Of a DNA stretch of 64,000 bases, positions 34,368 to 43,205 are shown piece by piece. The notes under the pieces were generated by a model. That model saw nothing but the letters and a program-made list of their open reading frames with translations. It searched no databases and was not told the DNA's origin. The stretch covers positions 2,094,501 to 2,158,500 of the forward strand of contig NZ_CP023696.1 in NCBI RefSeq assembly GCF_008704425.1, read 5' to 3'. The translations under genes were made by a program, and so were the position numbers. Source of the DNA: Streptomyces fradiae ATCC 10745 = DSM 40063. Lineage in GTDB: Bacteria > Actinomycetota > Actinomycetes > Streptomycetales > Streptomycetaceae. Positions within the stretch are counted from its first letter, which is position 1; each line of letters begins with the position of its first letter.

Positions 34368-35555
34368 ATGTTCCAGCCACTCCGGGAAAAGCAGAGTCAA
34401 CGGGACCCCTTCTTCGACAACGCGAAATACCTGGCGATCGTGCTCGTCGCGGTGGGTCACGCGTGGGAGCCGGTCATGGAGGGCAGCCGGGCGACGCGCG
34501 CGCTGTACATGGTGGTGTACGCCTTCCACATGCCGGCCTTCGTGATGGTCTCCGGGTACTTCTCCCGGACCTTCGCGGCCCGGCCCGACCAGCTCAGACG
34601 GCTCGTGGGCGGGGTCCTCGTGCCGTACCTGGTGTTCGAGACGGCGTACACGCTCTACCGGCGGTGGGCGCAGGACGCCCCGCAGCAGGCGTTCTCGCTG
34701 ACCGATCCCTTCTACCTGACCTGGTTCCTGCTGGCGCTGTTCGTGTGGCGGCTGTCCGCCCCGCTGTGGCGGGCCCTGCGGCACCCCGTGCCGATCGCCG
34801 CGGCCGTCGCCGCGCTGGCGTCGCTCACCCCGCGGATCGCGGCCGACCTGGACCTCCAGCGGGTCCTGCAGTTCCTGCCCTTCTTCGTGCTGGGCCTGTC
34901 GCTGCGCGAGGAGCACTTCCGGCTGCTGCGGCGGCGGGCCGCGCGGGTGGCGGCCGTGCCGGTCGCGGTGGCGGCGGTGGCCGGGGCGTACGCCGTGGCG
35001 CCGCACCTGCGGATGGGCTGGTTCTACCGGAACACCAGCGCCCAGGAGCTGGGGTACGCCTGGTGGGCGGGGCCGCTGGCGACGGTCGCGCTGGGCTCGG
35101 TGGCGCTGGCCCTGACGGCGGCGTTCCTCGCGTGGGTGCCGTCGCGGCGGACCTGGTTCACCGTGCTGGGCGCCGGGAGCCTGTGCGGGTACCTGCTGCA
35201 CGGCTTCCCGGTGAAGGCGCTCCAGTACGGGGAGCTGGTGGACGCCCACCCGGTGCTGGCCACGCCGGTGGGGCGCGCGGGGCTGACGGTCGCGGCGGCC
35301 GTCGCGGTCACGCTGATGTGCGCCCCGCCGGTGCGGCGCGCGCTGCGGTGGGTGACGGAGCCGCGCCTGGAGTGGGCGTTCCGCCGCGGGGCGGAGGGCC
35401 CGGGGGCGGGCGGCGCGGGCGGCTCGGGCGCGGGGCCCGGGGTGGTGGCGGCAGGCGGTGCGCGGCAGGCCGGTGGCGGGGCGGCCGGGCGTGGGGCGGT
35501 CGACGGTGGGGCGGTCGGTGGGGTGGGGGCCGGTGGGGCGGTCAGTCGGAGGTGA
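34368..35555 (+). CDS. Acyltransferase-3 family membrane protein
   Basis: 395 residues with about ten membrane helices. The N-terminal motif FFDNAKYLAIVLVAVGHAWE holds the family histidine, followed by HMPAFVMVSGYFSRTF and DPFYLTWFLLALFVWRL. Such enzymes O-acetylate or otherwise acylate surface glycans or secondary metabolites. The last 55 residues are a Gly/Ala low-complexity tail built on repeated GGTGGGGCGGTC DNA and overlapping the 3' end of the convergent HD gene by 14 bases. AGGGTG seven bases before the ATG may be a ribosome site or part of a -10. Confidence 0.88.
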   Translation: MFQPLREKQSQRDPFFDNAKYLAIVLVAVGHAWEPVMEGSRATRALYMVVYAFHMPAFVMVSGYFSRTFAARPDQLRRLVGGVLVPYLVFETAYTLYRRWAQDAPQQAFSLTDPFYLTWFLLALFVWRLSAPLWRALRHPVPIAAAVAALASLTPRIAADLDLQRVLQFLPFFVLGLSLREEHFRLLRRRAARVAAVPVAVAAVAGAYAVAPHLRMGWFYRNTSAQELGYAWWAGPLATVALGSVALALTAAFLAWVPSRRTWFTVLGAGSLCGYLLHGFPVKALQYGELVDAHPVLATPVGRAGLTVAAAVAVTLMCAPPVRRALRWVTEPRLEWAFRRGAEGPGAGGAGGSGAGPGVVAAGGARQAGGGAAGRGAVDGGAVGGVGAGGAVSRR

Positions 35556-35991
35556 TGCCGAGGAGCCGCCGTACGTGCGCGTACTTGGCGGTCAGCCGGG
35601 CCCTGACCGCCTCGTCGAGGACGGCGAGCCGGCCGGGGTCGGCGTTGTGCGCGAGGTCGGCCTCCTTGACCAGGCGGGCGCCGGGCACGGCCAGGATGCG
35701 GTCCGCGTACCGCTGGAGGTCCTCGCCGGGGCGCTTGGTGAGGGCCAGCACGATCTCCTTCACCCGCCGGGGCAGCTCCGCCTCCGCGAGCCAGCTCTCC
35801 GGCAGGGCGCCGTCCTCGATCGCGTCGTGCAGCCAGGCCGCGGCGATCTGCTCGTCGTCGCCGCCCCGTGCCCGTACGCCCTCGGCGACGGCCTGGAGGT
35901 GCTCGGCGTAGGGGCGTCCGGCCTTGTCCGTCTGCCCGGCGTGGGCGCGGCGGGCGACGGCCTCGACCTGGGCGAGGGAGAGGTACGGCAT
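35542..35991 (-). CDS. HD-domain phosphohydrolase (RelA/SpoT-hydrolase-like)
   Basis: 149 residues. The metal-binding pattern is HAGQTDKAGRPYAEHL and the HD pair is in AAAWLHDAIEDGA (about 58-59), with DLAHNADPGRL as the C-terminal aspartate motif. This is the HD layout of small alarmone hydrolases and related nucleotide phosphohydrolases, but the protein is short and its substrate is not certain. Its 3' end overlaps the acyltransferase gene by 14 bases. The 140 bases upstream are extremely G-rich. Confidence 0.87.
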   Translation of the reverse strand: MPYLSLAQVEAVARRAHAGQTDKAGRPYAEHLQAVAEGVRARGGDDEQIAAAWLHDAIEDGALPESWLAEAELPRRVKEIVLALTKRPGEDLQRYADRILAVPGARLVKEADLAHNADPGRLAVLDEAVRARLTAKYAHVRRLLGITSD

Positions 35992-36131
35992 GCGGCGACT
36001 GTACGCGGGCGGGACCGAGGGTGGCCGCCGGGGCGCGAGGGGCGTACGCGGGAGGGGGCGGGGGCGGCCGGGGCGGGGCCGGGCGGGGCGTCCGGGGCGG
36101 GACCGGGGCAGAGTCGGGCGGTGGGAGCCTG

Positions 36132-37282
36132 TCAGGCGTCGCGGGAGATGAGCAGCAGCGCGCGGTCGTCGTTGACGTCCTTGGCACACGCCTCGATGAG
36201 GTGCCAGGCCGCGCCGCGGAAGCCCGCCGTGACGTACCGGTCGGCCTCCCCGCTGAGCCGGTCCATGCCCTCGGAGAGGTCCCGGTCGGCGGCCTCGACC
36301 AGCCCGTCGGTGAACAGCATCAGCACGTCGCCGGGGCGCAGGGTGCCCTTCACGGGGTGGAACTCGGCGCCGTCGTAGACCCCCAGCAGCGGCCCGTCGC
36401 CGGCCTTCTCCTCCCACCGCCCGCTCCCCGCGTGGAGCTGGAGGGCCGGCAGGTGGCCGGCGGACAGCAGCTCGTAGTCGCCGGACTCCAGGTCGAGGAC
36501 GAGGTGGATGGAGGTGGCGAAGCCCTCGTCCCAGTCCTGCCGCAGCAGGTAGCCGTTGGCGGCGGGGAGGAAGCCGTGCGGCGGCAGGGAGCCGAGCAGC
36601 CCGCCGAAGGCGCCGGAGAGCAGCAGGGCGCGCGAGCCCGCGTCCATGCCCTTGCCGGACACGTCGGTGAGGACGGCTTCGAGGGTGCGTCCGCCGTTGG
36701 TGCGGGCGGCGACGACGAAGTCGCCGGAGAAGGACTGGCCCCCGGCGGGGCGCAGCGCCATCTCGCGGTGCCAGCCCCTGGGCAGCGGCGGCAGGGCGCT
36801 CTGGGCGCGGATGCGCTCGCGCAGGTCGAACAGCATGGTGCCGCCGCGCCGCCAGGGCACGCCGACACGGGCCCGGAACTGGGCGATGAGCAGTCCGAAC
36901 AGACCGCCCGCGGCGACGACGAGGACGGTGCCGGGGGTGACCCCCGCGCGGCGCCCTCGGTGTACGGGCCGAGCGCGGCGGACTCGACGATCAGCGCGGC
37001 GGCCGCAGCGGCGTACAGGCCGAGGAGGCTGGCGGGGCGCAGCACCAGGCCGCCGGCGACGATGGGCAGGACGAGCGCCTCGGGGGCGCACCACACGGGG
37101 GTGGCGATCGTGGCGAGCATGATCGCCGGGATGGTGAGGAAGAGGCCGGCGAGGGCGATCCAGTCGGACCCGTCGCCGCGGAAGTAGTCGACGGCGGACT
37201 TGCGCAGCCCGACGCGGGCCCGGTGCACCGCCTTGCGGTACCGGGCCGCGTACGTGTCCGTTCGTGGTGCGCTGCGGGCCAT
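36132..37282 (-). pseudogene. SpoIIE-family PP2C phosphatase with three membrane helices, single-base frameshift
   Basis: The N-terminal part (MARSAPRTDTYAARYRKAVH through two or three helices to ESAALGPYTEG) is in one frame, and the rest (VTPGTVLVVAAGGLFGLLIA onward) is in another. The switch is at about 36954-36956 in a run of three C on the plus strand; one more base would join both into a 383-residue protein of the standard Streptomyces type. The phosphatase domain is intact: GQSFSGDFVVAARTN, LTDVSGKGMDAG, GDVLMLFTDGLVEA and NDDRALLLI carry the metal-binding aspartates. Such proteins dephosphorylate anti-sigma antagonists. Either a true pseudogene or a sequencing slip in a G-run. Confidence 0.85.
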
Positions 37283-37390
37283 CGTCCCGGACCCTATCCA
37301 TCCGGGCGGTCGGCGTGCAGGGGGACCCCCCGTGACATTGCGTTCGAAATCGGGTCGCACGTCGTCGCGGTGGGCTGATACGGATGGCAT

Positions 37391-38620
37391 ATGACGACAG
37401 AACCGAGGGTCCTGGCCCCCTCCGAATGGAACACCTGGTACGAGCAGTTGGAGCGCGCGTTCGGGGGTGTGGCCGAGGCGCCGGAGGAGCGCGCCCTGTG
37501 GGAGGCGCTGACCGAGCACGACCGCTCGCTGGGCGTGTGGGAGGGGGACGCGTGCGTCGGGACGGCGGGCACGTTCTCCTTCCGGCTGTCGGTGCCGGGC
37601 GGGGCCGTGGTGCCGGCGGCCGGGGTGACGATGGTGAGCGTCGCGCCGACGCACCGCAGGCGGGGGATCCTCACCTCGATGATGCGGCGGCAGCTGGACG
37701 ATGTGCGTGGCCGGGGCGAGGCGCTGGCGGTGCTGATGGCGTCGGAGCCGGACATCTACGGCCGGTTCGGCTATGGCCTGGCGACGCAGCTCATGCGGGC
37801 CGCGATCGACACGGCGCGGGTGCGGCTGTCCGTGCCGGAGGGGACGGACGGCGTACGGCTGCGGCTGGCCCGGCCCGAGGACGCGGCGGAGGCGTGCGAG
37901 GCGGTGTACGCGCGGTCGGTGCCGCTGCGGCCGGGGATGACCGAGCGCCGGCCGGGGTGGGAGCGGCTGCCGCTGCTGGACCCGCCGTCGGGGCGCGGGA
38001 GCGCGTCGCCGCTGGCGTGTGTGCTGGCGGAGCGGGACGGCCGGGTCACGGGGTACGCGCTCTACCGGGTCCGGCCCGAGTGGGAGCCCGCCGGACCGGC
38101 GGGCGTGGTGGTGTTGGAGCACCTGGGGGCGCTCGACCCCGAGTCGTACGCCGCCCTGTGGCGGTTCCTGTTCGAGATGGACCTGACCTCGACCATCGAG
38201 GTCCGGAACCGACCGGTGGACGATGCGTGGCAGCACCTCGTGTCGGACGTGCGGCGGTGCGGGCTCGCGCTGCGCGACGGGCTGTTCGTCCGGCTCGTGG
38301 ACGTGGGCGCCGCGCTGGAGGCGCGGACGTACCGGGCCCCGGTGGACGTGGTGCTGGAGGTCGCGGACGACTTCTGCCCCTGGAACGCGGGGCGTTGGCG
38401 GCTGACCGGGGACGCCGAGGGCGCCCGGTGCGTACGGACCGGCGAGGCGCCCGATCTGGCGCTGTCGGTGCGGGAGCTGGGCACGGCCTACCTGGGCGGC
38501 TTCTCGCTCGCGTCGCTGGCGGCGGCCGGGCGGGTGCGGGAGGCGCGGGAGGGCGCGCTGGCGGCGGCCTCGCTCGCCTTCGGCTCGGCCGCCGCGCCCT
38601 GGGTGCCGCACAGCTTCTGA
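37391..38620 (+). CDS. Eis-like GNAT N-acetyltransferase
   Basis: 409 residues, the usual Eis length. The acetyl-CoA loop is VAPTHRRRGI (about 83-92), the IYGRFGYG segment holds the tyrosine used as general acid in Eis, and the C-terminal sterol-carrier-like domain ends in Phe, whose carboxylate acts in Eis catalysis. Eis proteins acetylate amines such as aminoglycosides or protein lysines; many Streptomyces copies have unknown substrates. The start has no clear ribosome site. Confidence 0.92.
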   Translation: MTTEPRVLAPSEWNTWYEQLERAFGGVAEAPEERALWEALTEHDRSLGVWEGDACVGTAGTFSFRLSVPGGAVVPAAGVTMVSVAPTHRRRGILTSMMRRQLDDVRGRGEALAVLMASEPDIYGRFGYGLATQLMRAAIDTARVRLSVPEGTDGVRLRLARPEDAAEACEAVYARSVPLRPGMTERRPGWERLPLLDPPSGRGSASPLACVLAERDGRVTGYALYRVRPEWEPAGPAGVVVLEHLGALDPESYAALWRFLFEMDLTSTIEVRNRPVDDAWQHLVSDVRRCGLALRDGLFVRLVDVGAALEARTYRAPVDVVLEVADDFCPWNAGRWRLTGDAEGARCVRTGEAPDLALSVRELGTAYLGGFSLASLAAAGRVREAREGALAAASLAFGSAAAPWVPHSF

Positions 38621-38642
38621 GCGCTGCCGCCGGGTCCCGGCG

Positions 38643-38666
38643 CCCCGCGGGCCGGTGACCGCGGGG
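38643..38666. terminator. Hairpin between the Eis-like gene and the glycosylase gene
   Basis: CCCCGCGG and CCGCGGGG form a perfect 8-bp stem with an 8-base loop, 20 bases after the acetyltransferase stop. The following 110 bases to the glycosylase stop codon are G-rich without a gene. Confidence 0.45.
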
Positions 38667-38778
38667 GCTGGGCGCGGGGTGCCGGACTCGGGGGCTGCGC
38701 GCGGGAGGCGGGGGCCAGGGGGACTGGGCGGGCCTGGGCCCGGGGGGCCGGCCCGGGGCGGGCCGGGACGGCCGGGTG

Positions 38779-39636
38779 TCAGCGGCGCTGGCAGCCGGGG
38801 CACCAGAAGAGGTTGCGGGCGGCGAGACCGGCGGTGCGGATCTCGCCGCCACACAGATGGCAGGGCTGGTTCGCCCTGCGGTACACGTACACCTCTCCGC
38901 CGTGGTCGTCGACGCGCGGCGGGCGCCCCATCGCCTCCGGGGTGTGCTCGGGGCGCACGGTGTCGATGCGGTTGGTGCGGACGCCCTCGCGCATCAGTGT
39001 GGCGAGATCCTGCCAGATCGAGGCCCACTCGCGCTCGGTGATGTCCTTTCCCGCACGGTACGGGTCGATGCCGTGCCGGAACAGGACCTCGGCGCGGTAG
39101 ACGTTGCCGACGCCGGCGATGACCTTCTGGTCCATCAGCAGGGCCGCGATCGTCGTGCGCGACCGGGAGACGCGGCGCCAGGCGCGGTCCGGGTCGTCGC
39201 CGTCCCGCAGCGGGTCGGGGCCGAGCCGGTCGTGGACGGCCCGCTTCTCGGGCTCGGTGATCAGCGCGCAGACGGTCGGGCCGCGCAGGTCGACGTACGC
39301 CCCGGTGTGGGCCAGGCGCAGGCGGACCGTGTCGGTGGGCGGCGGGGCGGGGGCGCCGCCGAAGGCGACCTTGCCGAACAGGCCGAGGTGGATGTGGACC
39401 CACTCCACGGCGCCGGGGGCGGGCCCGGTGGGCCCGCCGGCGGGAAGCGCGGCGCCCGTGCCGAAGCCGAGGAACAGGTGCTTGCCGTGCGCCTCGGTGG
39501 CCTCCAGCACGGTCCCGTCGAGCAGCGCGGCGGCGTCGGAGAACTTGCCCTGCGGGCTGGTCACGCGAACGGCGCGGCCGCCGAACCGTTCCCGGTAGTC
39601 GGCGGCCAGCCGGTGGATCGTATGCCCCTCGGGCAC
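38779..39636 (-). CDS. Fpg/Nei-family DNA glycosylase (endonuclease VIII type)
   Basis: 285 residues. The N-terminal PEGHTIHRLA gives the catalytic proline and glutamate of Nei rather than the PELPE of Fpg. The helix-two-turn-helix is DQKVIAGVGNVYRAEVLF and the zinc finger has CHLC and CPGC at the C-terminus. It removes oxidised bases and nicks the strand. The GTG start lies three bases after the rpiB stop, so they are coupled. It corresponds in position to Rv2464c. Confidence 0.94.
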   Translation of the reverse strand: MPEGHTIHRLAADYRERFGGRAVRVTSPQGKFSDAAALLDGTVLEATEAHGKHLFLGFGTGAALPAGGPTGPAPGAVEWVHIHLGLFGKVAFGGAPAPPPTDTVRLRLAHTGAYVDLRGPTVCALITEPEKRAVHDRLGPDPLRDGDDPDRAWRRVSRSRTTIAALLMDQKVIAGVGNVYRAEVLFRHGIDPYRAGKDITEREWASIWQDLATLMREGVRTNRIDTVRPEHTPEAMGRPPRVDDHGGEVYVYRRANQPCHLCGGEIRTAGLAARNLFWCPGCQRR

Positions 39637-39639
39637 GGG

Positions 39640-40128
39640 TCAGTCCTGCTGCGGGTGGTGGGCCGGGATCGGGGGGAGGTCGCCGGTCGTCTCGTACGCG
39701 GCGAGCATCTCGATGCGGCGGGTGTGGCGCTCGTCGCCGGAGTACGGGGTCGCGAGGAAGATCTCGACGAACTTCGTGGCCTCCTCCAGCGTGTGCATGC
39801 GGGCGCCGACGGCGACGACGTTGGCGTTGTTGTGCTCGCGGCCGAGGGCGGCGGTCTGCTCGCTCCAGGCGAGGGCGGCACGGACGCCCTTCACCTTGTT
39901 CGCCGCGATCTGCTCGCCGTTGCCCGAGCCGCCGATGACGACACCCAGGGAGCCGGGGTCGGCGGCGGTCCGCTCGGCGGCGCGCAGGCAGAACGGCGGG
40001 TAGTCGTCCTGGGCGTCGTAGATGTGGGGTCCGCAGTCGACGGGCTCATGGCCGTGGGCCTTCAGCCACTCGACGAGGTGGTTCTTGAGTTCGTAGCCGG
40101 CATGGTCCGAGCCGAGGTACACGCGCAT
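39640..40128 (-). CDS. rpiB: Ribose-5-phosphate isomerase B
   Basis: 162 residues. It begins MRVYLGSDHAGYELK and has the active-site loop IGGSGNGEQ, where E72 takes the place of the cysteine of E. coli RpiB, as in the mycobacterial enzyme. HNNANVVAVGAR follows. It interconverts ribose 5-phosphate and ribulose 5-phosphate. The extended C-terminus (ETTGDLPPIPAHHPQQD) is typical for actinobacteria. GGAG is only two bases before the ATG, too close for a good ribosome site. Confidence 0.96.
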   Translation of the reverse strand: MRVYLGSDHAGYELKNHLVEWLKAHGHEPVDCGPHIYDAQDDYPPFCLRAAERTAADPGSLGVVIGGSGNGEQIAANKVKGVRAALAWSEQTAALGREHNNANVVAVGARMHTLEEATKFVEIFLATPYSGDERHTRRIEMLAAYETTGDLPPIPAHHPQQD

Positions 40129-40287
40129 GGCTCCGAGTGTGACACGGCGGGCGCGCGGGCCGCCGCCGGGGTGCGCCGGGAGGGCGGCGCACCGGGGCCG
40201 AGGGGGCGGGCGCGTGCGGGCCCGCCCGGGTGGGGACGGCGCGCGCGGCGGTCCGGGCCGGGAAGGCTTCCGGGGGCCGCGGGGATA

Positions 40288-40302
40288 CGTGTTGAATACA
40301 CG
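40288..40302. promoter_or_regulatory. Palindrome upstream of the first permease
   Basis: CGTGT-TGAAT-ACACG, 42 bases before the permease ATG, in an A+T-richer island. It could be an operator; no adjacent regulator gene is present. Confidence 0.35.
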
Positions 40303-40343
40303 GGCTCGCGATCCGAGCACCCGAGAAAGCTGAGGAACTGCCC

Positions 40344-41777
40344 ATGAACACCCAGACGGACCTCGCGGAGGAAGGCGGAAGGGCCGGCGAACCCGGTACT
40401 CCGCAGTCCGCCGACGGTCTCAAGGCGGGGCTCAAGAACCGCCACCTGTCCATGATCGCCATCGGCGGCGTGATCGGCGCCGGCCTCTTCGTCGGCTCGT
40501 CCGGCGGCATCGCCGCGGCCGGCCCCGCCATCCTCGTGTCGTACGCCCTCGTGGGCGCGATGGTCGTCTTCGTGATGCGGATGCTGGGCGAGATGGCCGC
40601 CGCCAGCCCGGACTCCGGCTCCTTCTCCGCCTACGCGGAGCGGGCGCTCGGCCGCTGGGCCGGCTTCTCCATCGGCTGGCTGTACTGGTTCTTCTGGGTG
40701 GTCGTGCTGGCCGTCGAGGCGACGGCGGGCGCCGTGATCCTGGAGGGGTGGGTCCCGGCCGTGCCGCAGTGGGCGTGGGCGCTGGCCGTGATGGTGGTGC
40801 TCACCGCGACGAACCTGGCGTCGGTCTCGTCGTACGGCGAGTTCGAGTTCTGGTTCGCCGGGGTGAAGGTGGTCGCGATCGGCGCGTTCGTCGTCATCGG
40901 GCTGCTGGCGGCCTTCGGGCTGCTGCCCGGCTCGGACAACCCGGGGGCCGGCCTGGCCCATCTGACGGACGCGGGCGGCTTCTTCCCCCAGGGCGCCGGG
41001 GCCGTGCTGACCGGTGTGCTGATGGTCGTCTTCTCGTTCATGGGCAGTGAGATCGTCACCCTCGCGGCGGGCGAGTCGGAGGACCCGCGCCGCGCGGTCA
41101 CCAAGGCCACGAACAGCGTGATCTGGCGGATCGCCGTCTTCTACCTGGGCTCGGTCCTCGTCGTGCTGACGCTGCTGCCCTGGAACGACCCGTCGATCGT
41201 GGAGAAGGGCTCGTACGTGGCGGCGCTGGACTCGATCGGTATCCCGCACGCCGGGCAGATCATGAACGTCATCGTGCTGACGGCCGTGCTGTCCTGCCTG
41301 AACTCCGCCCTCTACACGGCCTCCCGCATGGCGTTCTCGCTGGGCGAGCGCGGTGACGCGCCGCAGCGGTTCGCACGGGTCAGCGCCAAGGGCGTGCCGG
41401 TGACGGCGATCTGGGCGTCCGTGGCCTTCGGCTTCCTGGCGGTCTACCTCAACTACGCGTTCAAGGACACGGTCTTCACGTTCCTGCTGAACTCGTCGGG
41501 CGCCGTGGCCCTGTTCGTGTGGCTGGTGATCTGCCTCACCCAGCTGCGGATGCGCGGCATCCTCATGCGGGAGGCGCCGGAGAGGGTCACCGTGCGGATG
41601 TGGCTGTTCCCGTACCTGACGTGGGCGACGGCCGGGATGATCCTCTTCGTGCTGGTCTCCATGCTGTTCGACGAGGCCAACCGGCAGGTGGTGCTGCTGT
41701 CGGTGCTGGTCGCGGCGGTCGTCGTGACCGTCGGCCTGGTGCTGGACCGCGGGCGGCGGACGGCCGCGCGGCCCTGA
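40344..41777 (+). CDS. Amino-acid permease of the APC family (GabP-like)
   Basis: 477 residues with 12 membrane helices. The helix 1 signature is IAIGGVIGAGLFVGSSGGIAA, preceded by GLKNRHLSM, the amino-acid-transporter (AAT) subfamily pattern shared with GabP and aromatic-acid permeases. SGSFSAYAERALGRWAGF and GESEDPRRAVTKATNSVIWR follow. It imports an amino acid or gamma-aminobutyrate by proton symport; which one cannot be told. GAGGAA lies six bases before the ATG. A paralogue is at 43206-44750. Confidence 0.93.
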   Translation: MNTQTDLAEEGGRAGEPGTPQSADGLKAGLKNRHLSMIAIGGVIGAGLFVGSSGGIAAAGPAILVSYALVGAMVVFVMRMLGEMAAASPDSGSFSAYAERALGRWAGFSIGWLYWFFWVVVLAVEATAGAVILEGWVPAVPQWAWALAVMVVLTATNLASVSSYGEFEFWFAGVKVVAIGAFVVIGLLAAFGLLPGSDNPGAGLAHLTDAGGFFPQGAGAVLTGVLMVVFSFMGSEIVTLAAGESEDPRRAVTKATNSVIWRIAVFYLGSVLVVLTLLPWNDPSIVEKGSYVAALDSIGIPHAGQIMNVIVLTAVLSCLNSALYTASRMAFSLGERGDAPQRFARVSAKGVPVTAIWASVAFGFLAVYLNYAFKDTVFTFLLNSSGAVALFVWLVICLTQLRMRGILMREAPERVTVRMWLFPYLTWATAGMILFVLVSMLFDEANRQVVLLSVLVAAVVVTVGLVLDRGRRTAARP

Positions 41778-41785
41778 GCGGCGCG

Positions 41786-41841
41786 CCGCCGTACGGGGCG
41801 CCCCGTACGGCGGACGGCCGCGCCCCGTACGGCGGACGGCC
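41786..41841. repeat. 28-bp perfect palindrome with overlapping 22-bp direct repeat
   Basis: CCGCCGTACGGGGC (41786-41799) is followed at once by its exact reverse complement (41800-41813). The 21-base block beginning CGCCCCGTACGGCGG at 41799 recurs at 41821, a period of 22. It lies nine bases after the permease stop. It may be a terminator or a remnant of a small repeat element. Confidence 0.8.
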
Positions 41842-41873
41842 CCTTCCGTTCCGGTGCCGGGACGGAAGGGGCC
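41838..41873. terminator. Bidirectional terminator between the permease and bioY
   Basis: GGCCCCTTCCGT and ACGGAAGGGGCC form a perfect 12-bp stem, and CCGG-TG-CCGG can pair inside the loop. Convergent genes end 60 and 46 bases away. Confidence 0.8.
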
Positions 41874-41918
41874 CTCCCCGTCGGGTCCGCCGCGCGGGGC
41901 GGGCGCGGGGGCCGCGGC

Positions 41919-42509
41919 TCAGGAACGGCCGCCGAGCAGCTTCCACGCGGTGGGCACCAGGCCCATGGCGAGCGCCGCCTTCACCGCGTCGCCGATGAGG
42001 AACGGCACCAGTCCGGCGGCGACCGCCTGGGAGAGGGACATCCCGGTGGCGAGGGCGAGGTACGGGACCCCGACCGCGTAGATGATCAGCGAGCCGACCG
42101 CCATCGTGCCCGCCATGCGCGCGACCGAGCGGTCGGCTCCGCGCCGGGCGAGGGCGCCCACGACGGTGGCCGCGAGGAGCATGCCCAGGATGTAGCCGAA
42201 GGACGGCATGGCGTACCCGGACGTGCCCTGCGCGAACCACGGCACGCCCGCCATGCCGACGAGCGCGTACAGCGCGAGCGACAGGAAGCCGCGGCGGGCG
42301 CCGAGCGAGGTGCCGACGAGCAGCGCGGCGAAGGTCTGGCCGGAGACCGGGACCGGGGAGCCCGGCACGGGGACGGCGATCTGGGCGGCGAGGCCGGTCA
42401 GGGCGGCGCCGCCCGCGACGAGCGCGAGGTCGCGGACGTGGGCGCGGCTGGAGGGGAGCAGGTCGGCGAGGACCGCTCCGGTACGGGCGGGGGCGGCGGC
42501 AGTGCTCAT
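41919..42509 (-). CDS. bioY: Biotin transporter substrate-binding subunit BioY
   Basis: 196 residues with six membrane helices. Family motifs are AAQIAVPVPGSPVPVSGQTFAA and GYILGMLLAA with the helix GFLSLALYALVGMAGVPWFA. It is the S-component of an ECF transporter for biotin; no bioM/bioN is in the window, so it may work with a shared or distant ATPase module. GGAG lies five bases before the ATG. The 700 bases upstream hold no gene. Confidence 0.95.
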   Translation of the reverse strand: MSTAAAPARTGAVLADLLPSSRAHVRDLALVAGGAALTGLAAQIAVPVPGSPVPVSGQTFAALLVGTSLGARRGFLSLALYALVGMAGVPWFAQGTSGYAMPSFGYILGMLLAATVVGALARRGADRSVARMAGTMAVGSLIIYAVGVPYLALATGMSLSQAVAAGLVPFLIGDAVKAALAMGLVPTAWKLLGGRS

Positions 42510-42648
42510 CGGGACTCCGGTACTCCGCGGTGCTCCGCGGTCGGGTGGCCAGGGACAAGGGCGACCGTAACCCGGCGGTGAACGCGCCATCACCGTCAGC
42601 CGACGACAAAGCCCCGCTCCACGCCTTGGTGGACTTCGGACAAAGACC

Positions 42649-42669
42649 GTCCGCGAACCCTCCGCGGAC
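42649..42669. promoter_or_regulatory. Inverted repeat in the bioY upstream region
   Basis: GTCCGCG and CGCGGAC flank AACCCTC, 140 bases upstream of bioY. Possible operator or leader hairpin; no biotin regulator site could be assigned. Confidence 0.3.
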
Positions 42670-43058
42670 GTGATACGCGTCACTGGGGGCGATCGGCGGA
42701 ACCGCCCGTTTTGCGCGGCGAGGCGATCTTCGGGGAGACTGTGGAGTCCCACCAAACACCGGACAGACCCCGCACCGCGTGCGCCGCCGCCGACCGCCCG
42801 GCGGCCGTCCCGGCCGGTCGCCCCGCGCCCGCGCGGCGGCCTCCGGCGGGAGGCGGGGCGGCCGGCGGAGGGGCCGCGGCGCACCTCCCCGTCTCCCGTG
42901 GCCGGAATTCCGCTTCCGCCCGCTCGGCTCCGCCGGGGCGCCGCGCACCCCCGCGGGGGCGCCGACCAGCCGGTGCGCCGGACCTCGTGACGTCGGCGGC
43001 CCCGGCGGGGACCGGGTGCGGGGCACGCCGGACGAGCGTTTCCGGACAACCGGTGATC

Positions 43059-43131
43059 ATGTTCCGCTTGTGAGGGAGCCGTGGCTAAACCTTCACATTG
43101 TGTGAGCGCTGTGTCCGTATAGCGGAAACAT
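43059..43131 (+). promoter_or_regulatory. Candidate promoter region of the second permease
   Basis: ATGTTCCGCT (43059) and AGCGGAAACAT (43121) are inverted with one extra A. Between them lies TCACA-TTG-TGTGA, a perfect short palindrome (43093-43105), and TATAGC at 43118-43123 as a possible -10. The leader would be about 75 bases. Spacing to a -35 is not canonical. Confidence 0.35.
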
Positions 43132-43205
43132 GTTCCCTGTGGCCGGTGCACGCATCGACACTGTGGCGACCCTTCCACTCCCCCGATACGGAACAGGGCC
43201 CTCCC

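Larger units (their letters stand above)
42510..43205. other. Long divergent intergenic region between bioY and the second permease
   Basis: Nearly 700 bases with no supported gene; the open frames here are compositionally random. Visible structures are the hairpin GTCCGCG-AACCCTC-CGCGGAC (42649-42669), GTGATACGCGTCAC just after it, a very G+C-rich block at 42770-43000, and an A+T-richer promoter-like segment at 43050-43135. Confidence 0.55.

Noticed and set aside
35995..36131. G-quadruplex-like run between the HD gene and the phosphatase
   Set aside because: G-runs are frequent throughout this genome; nothing distinguishes this one.
42670..43073. Coding genes in the bioY-permease gap
   Set aside because: Open frames on both strands are Arg/Pro/Ala runs with no ribosome site or family similarity.
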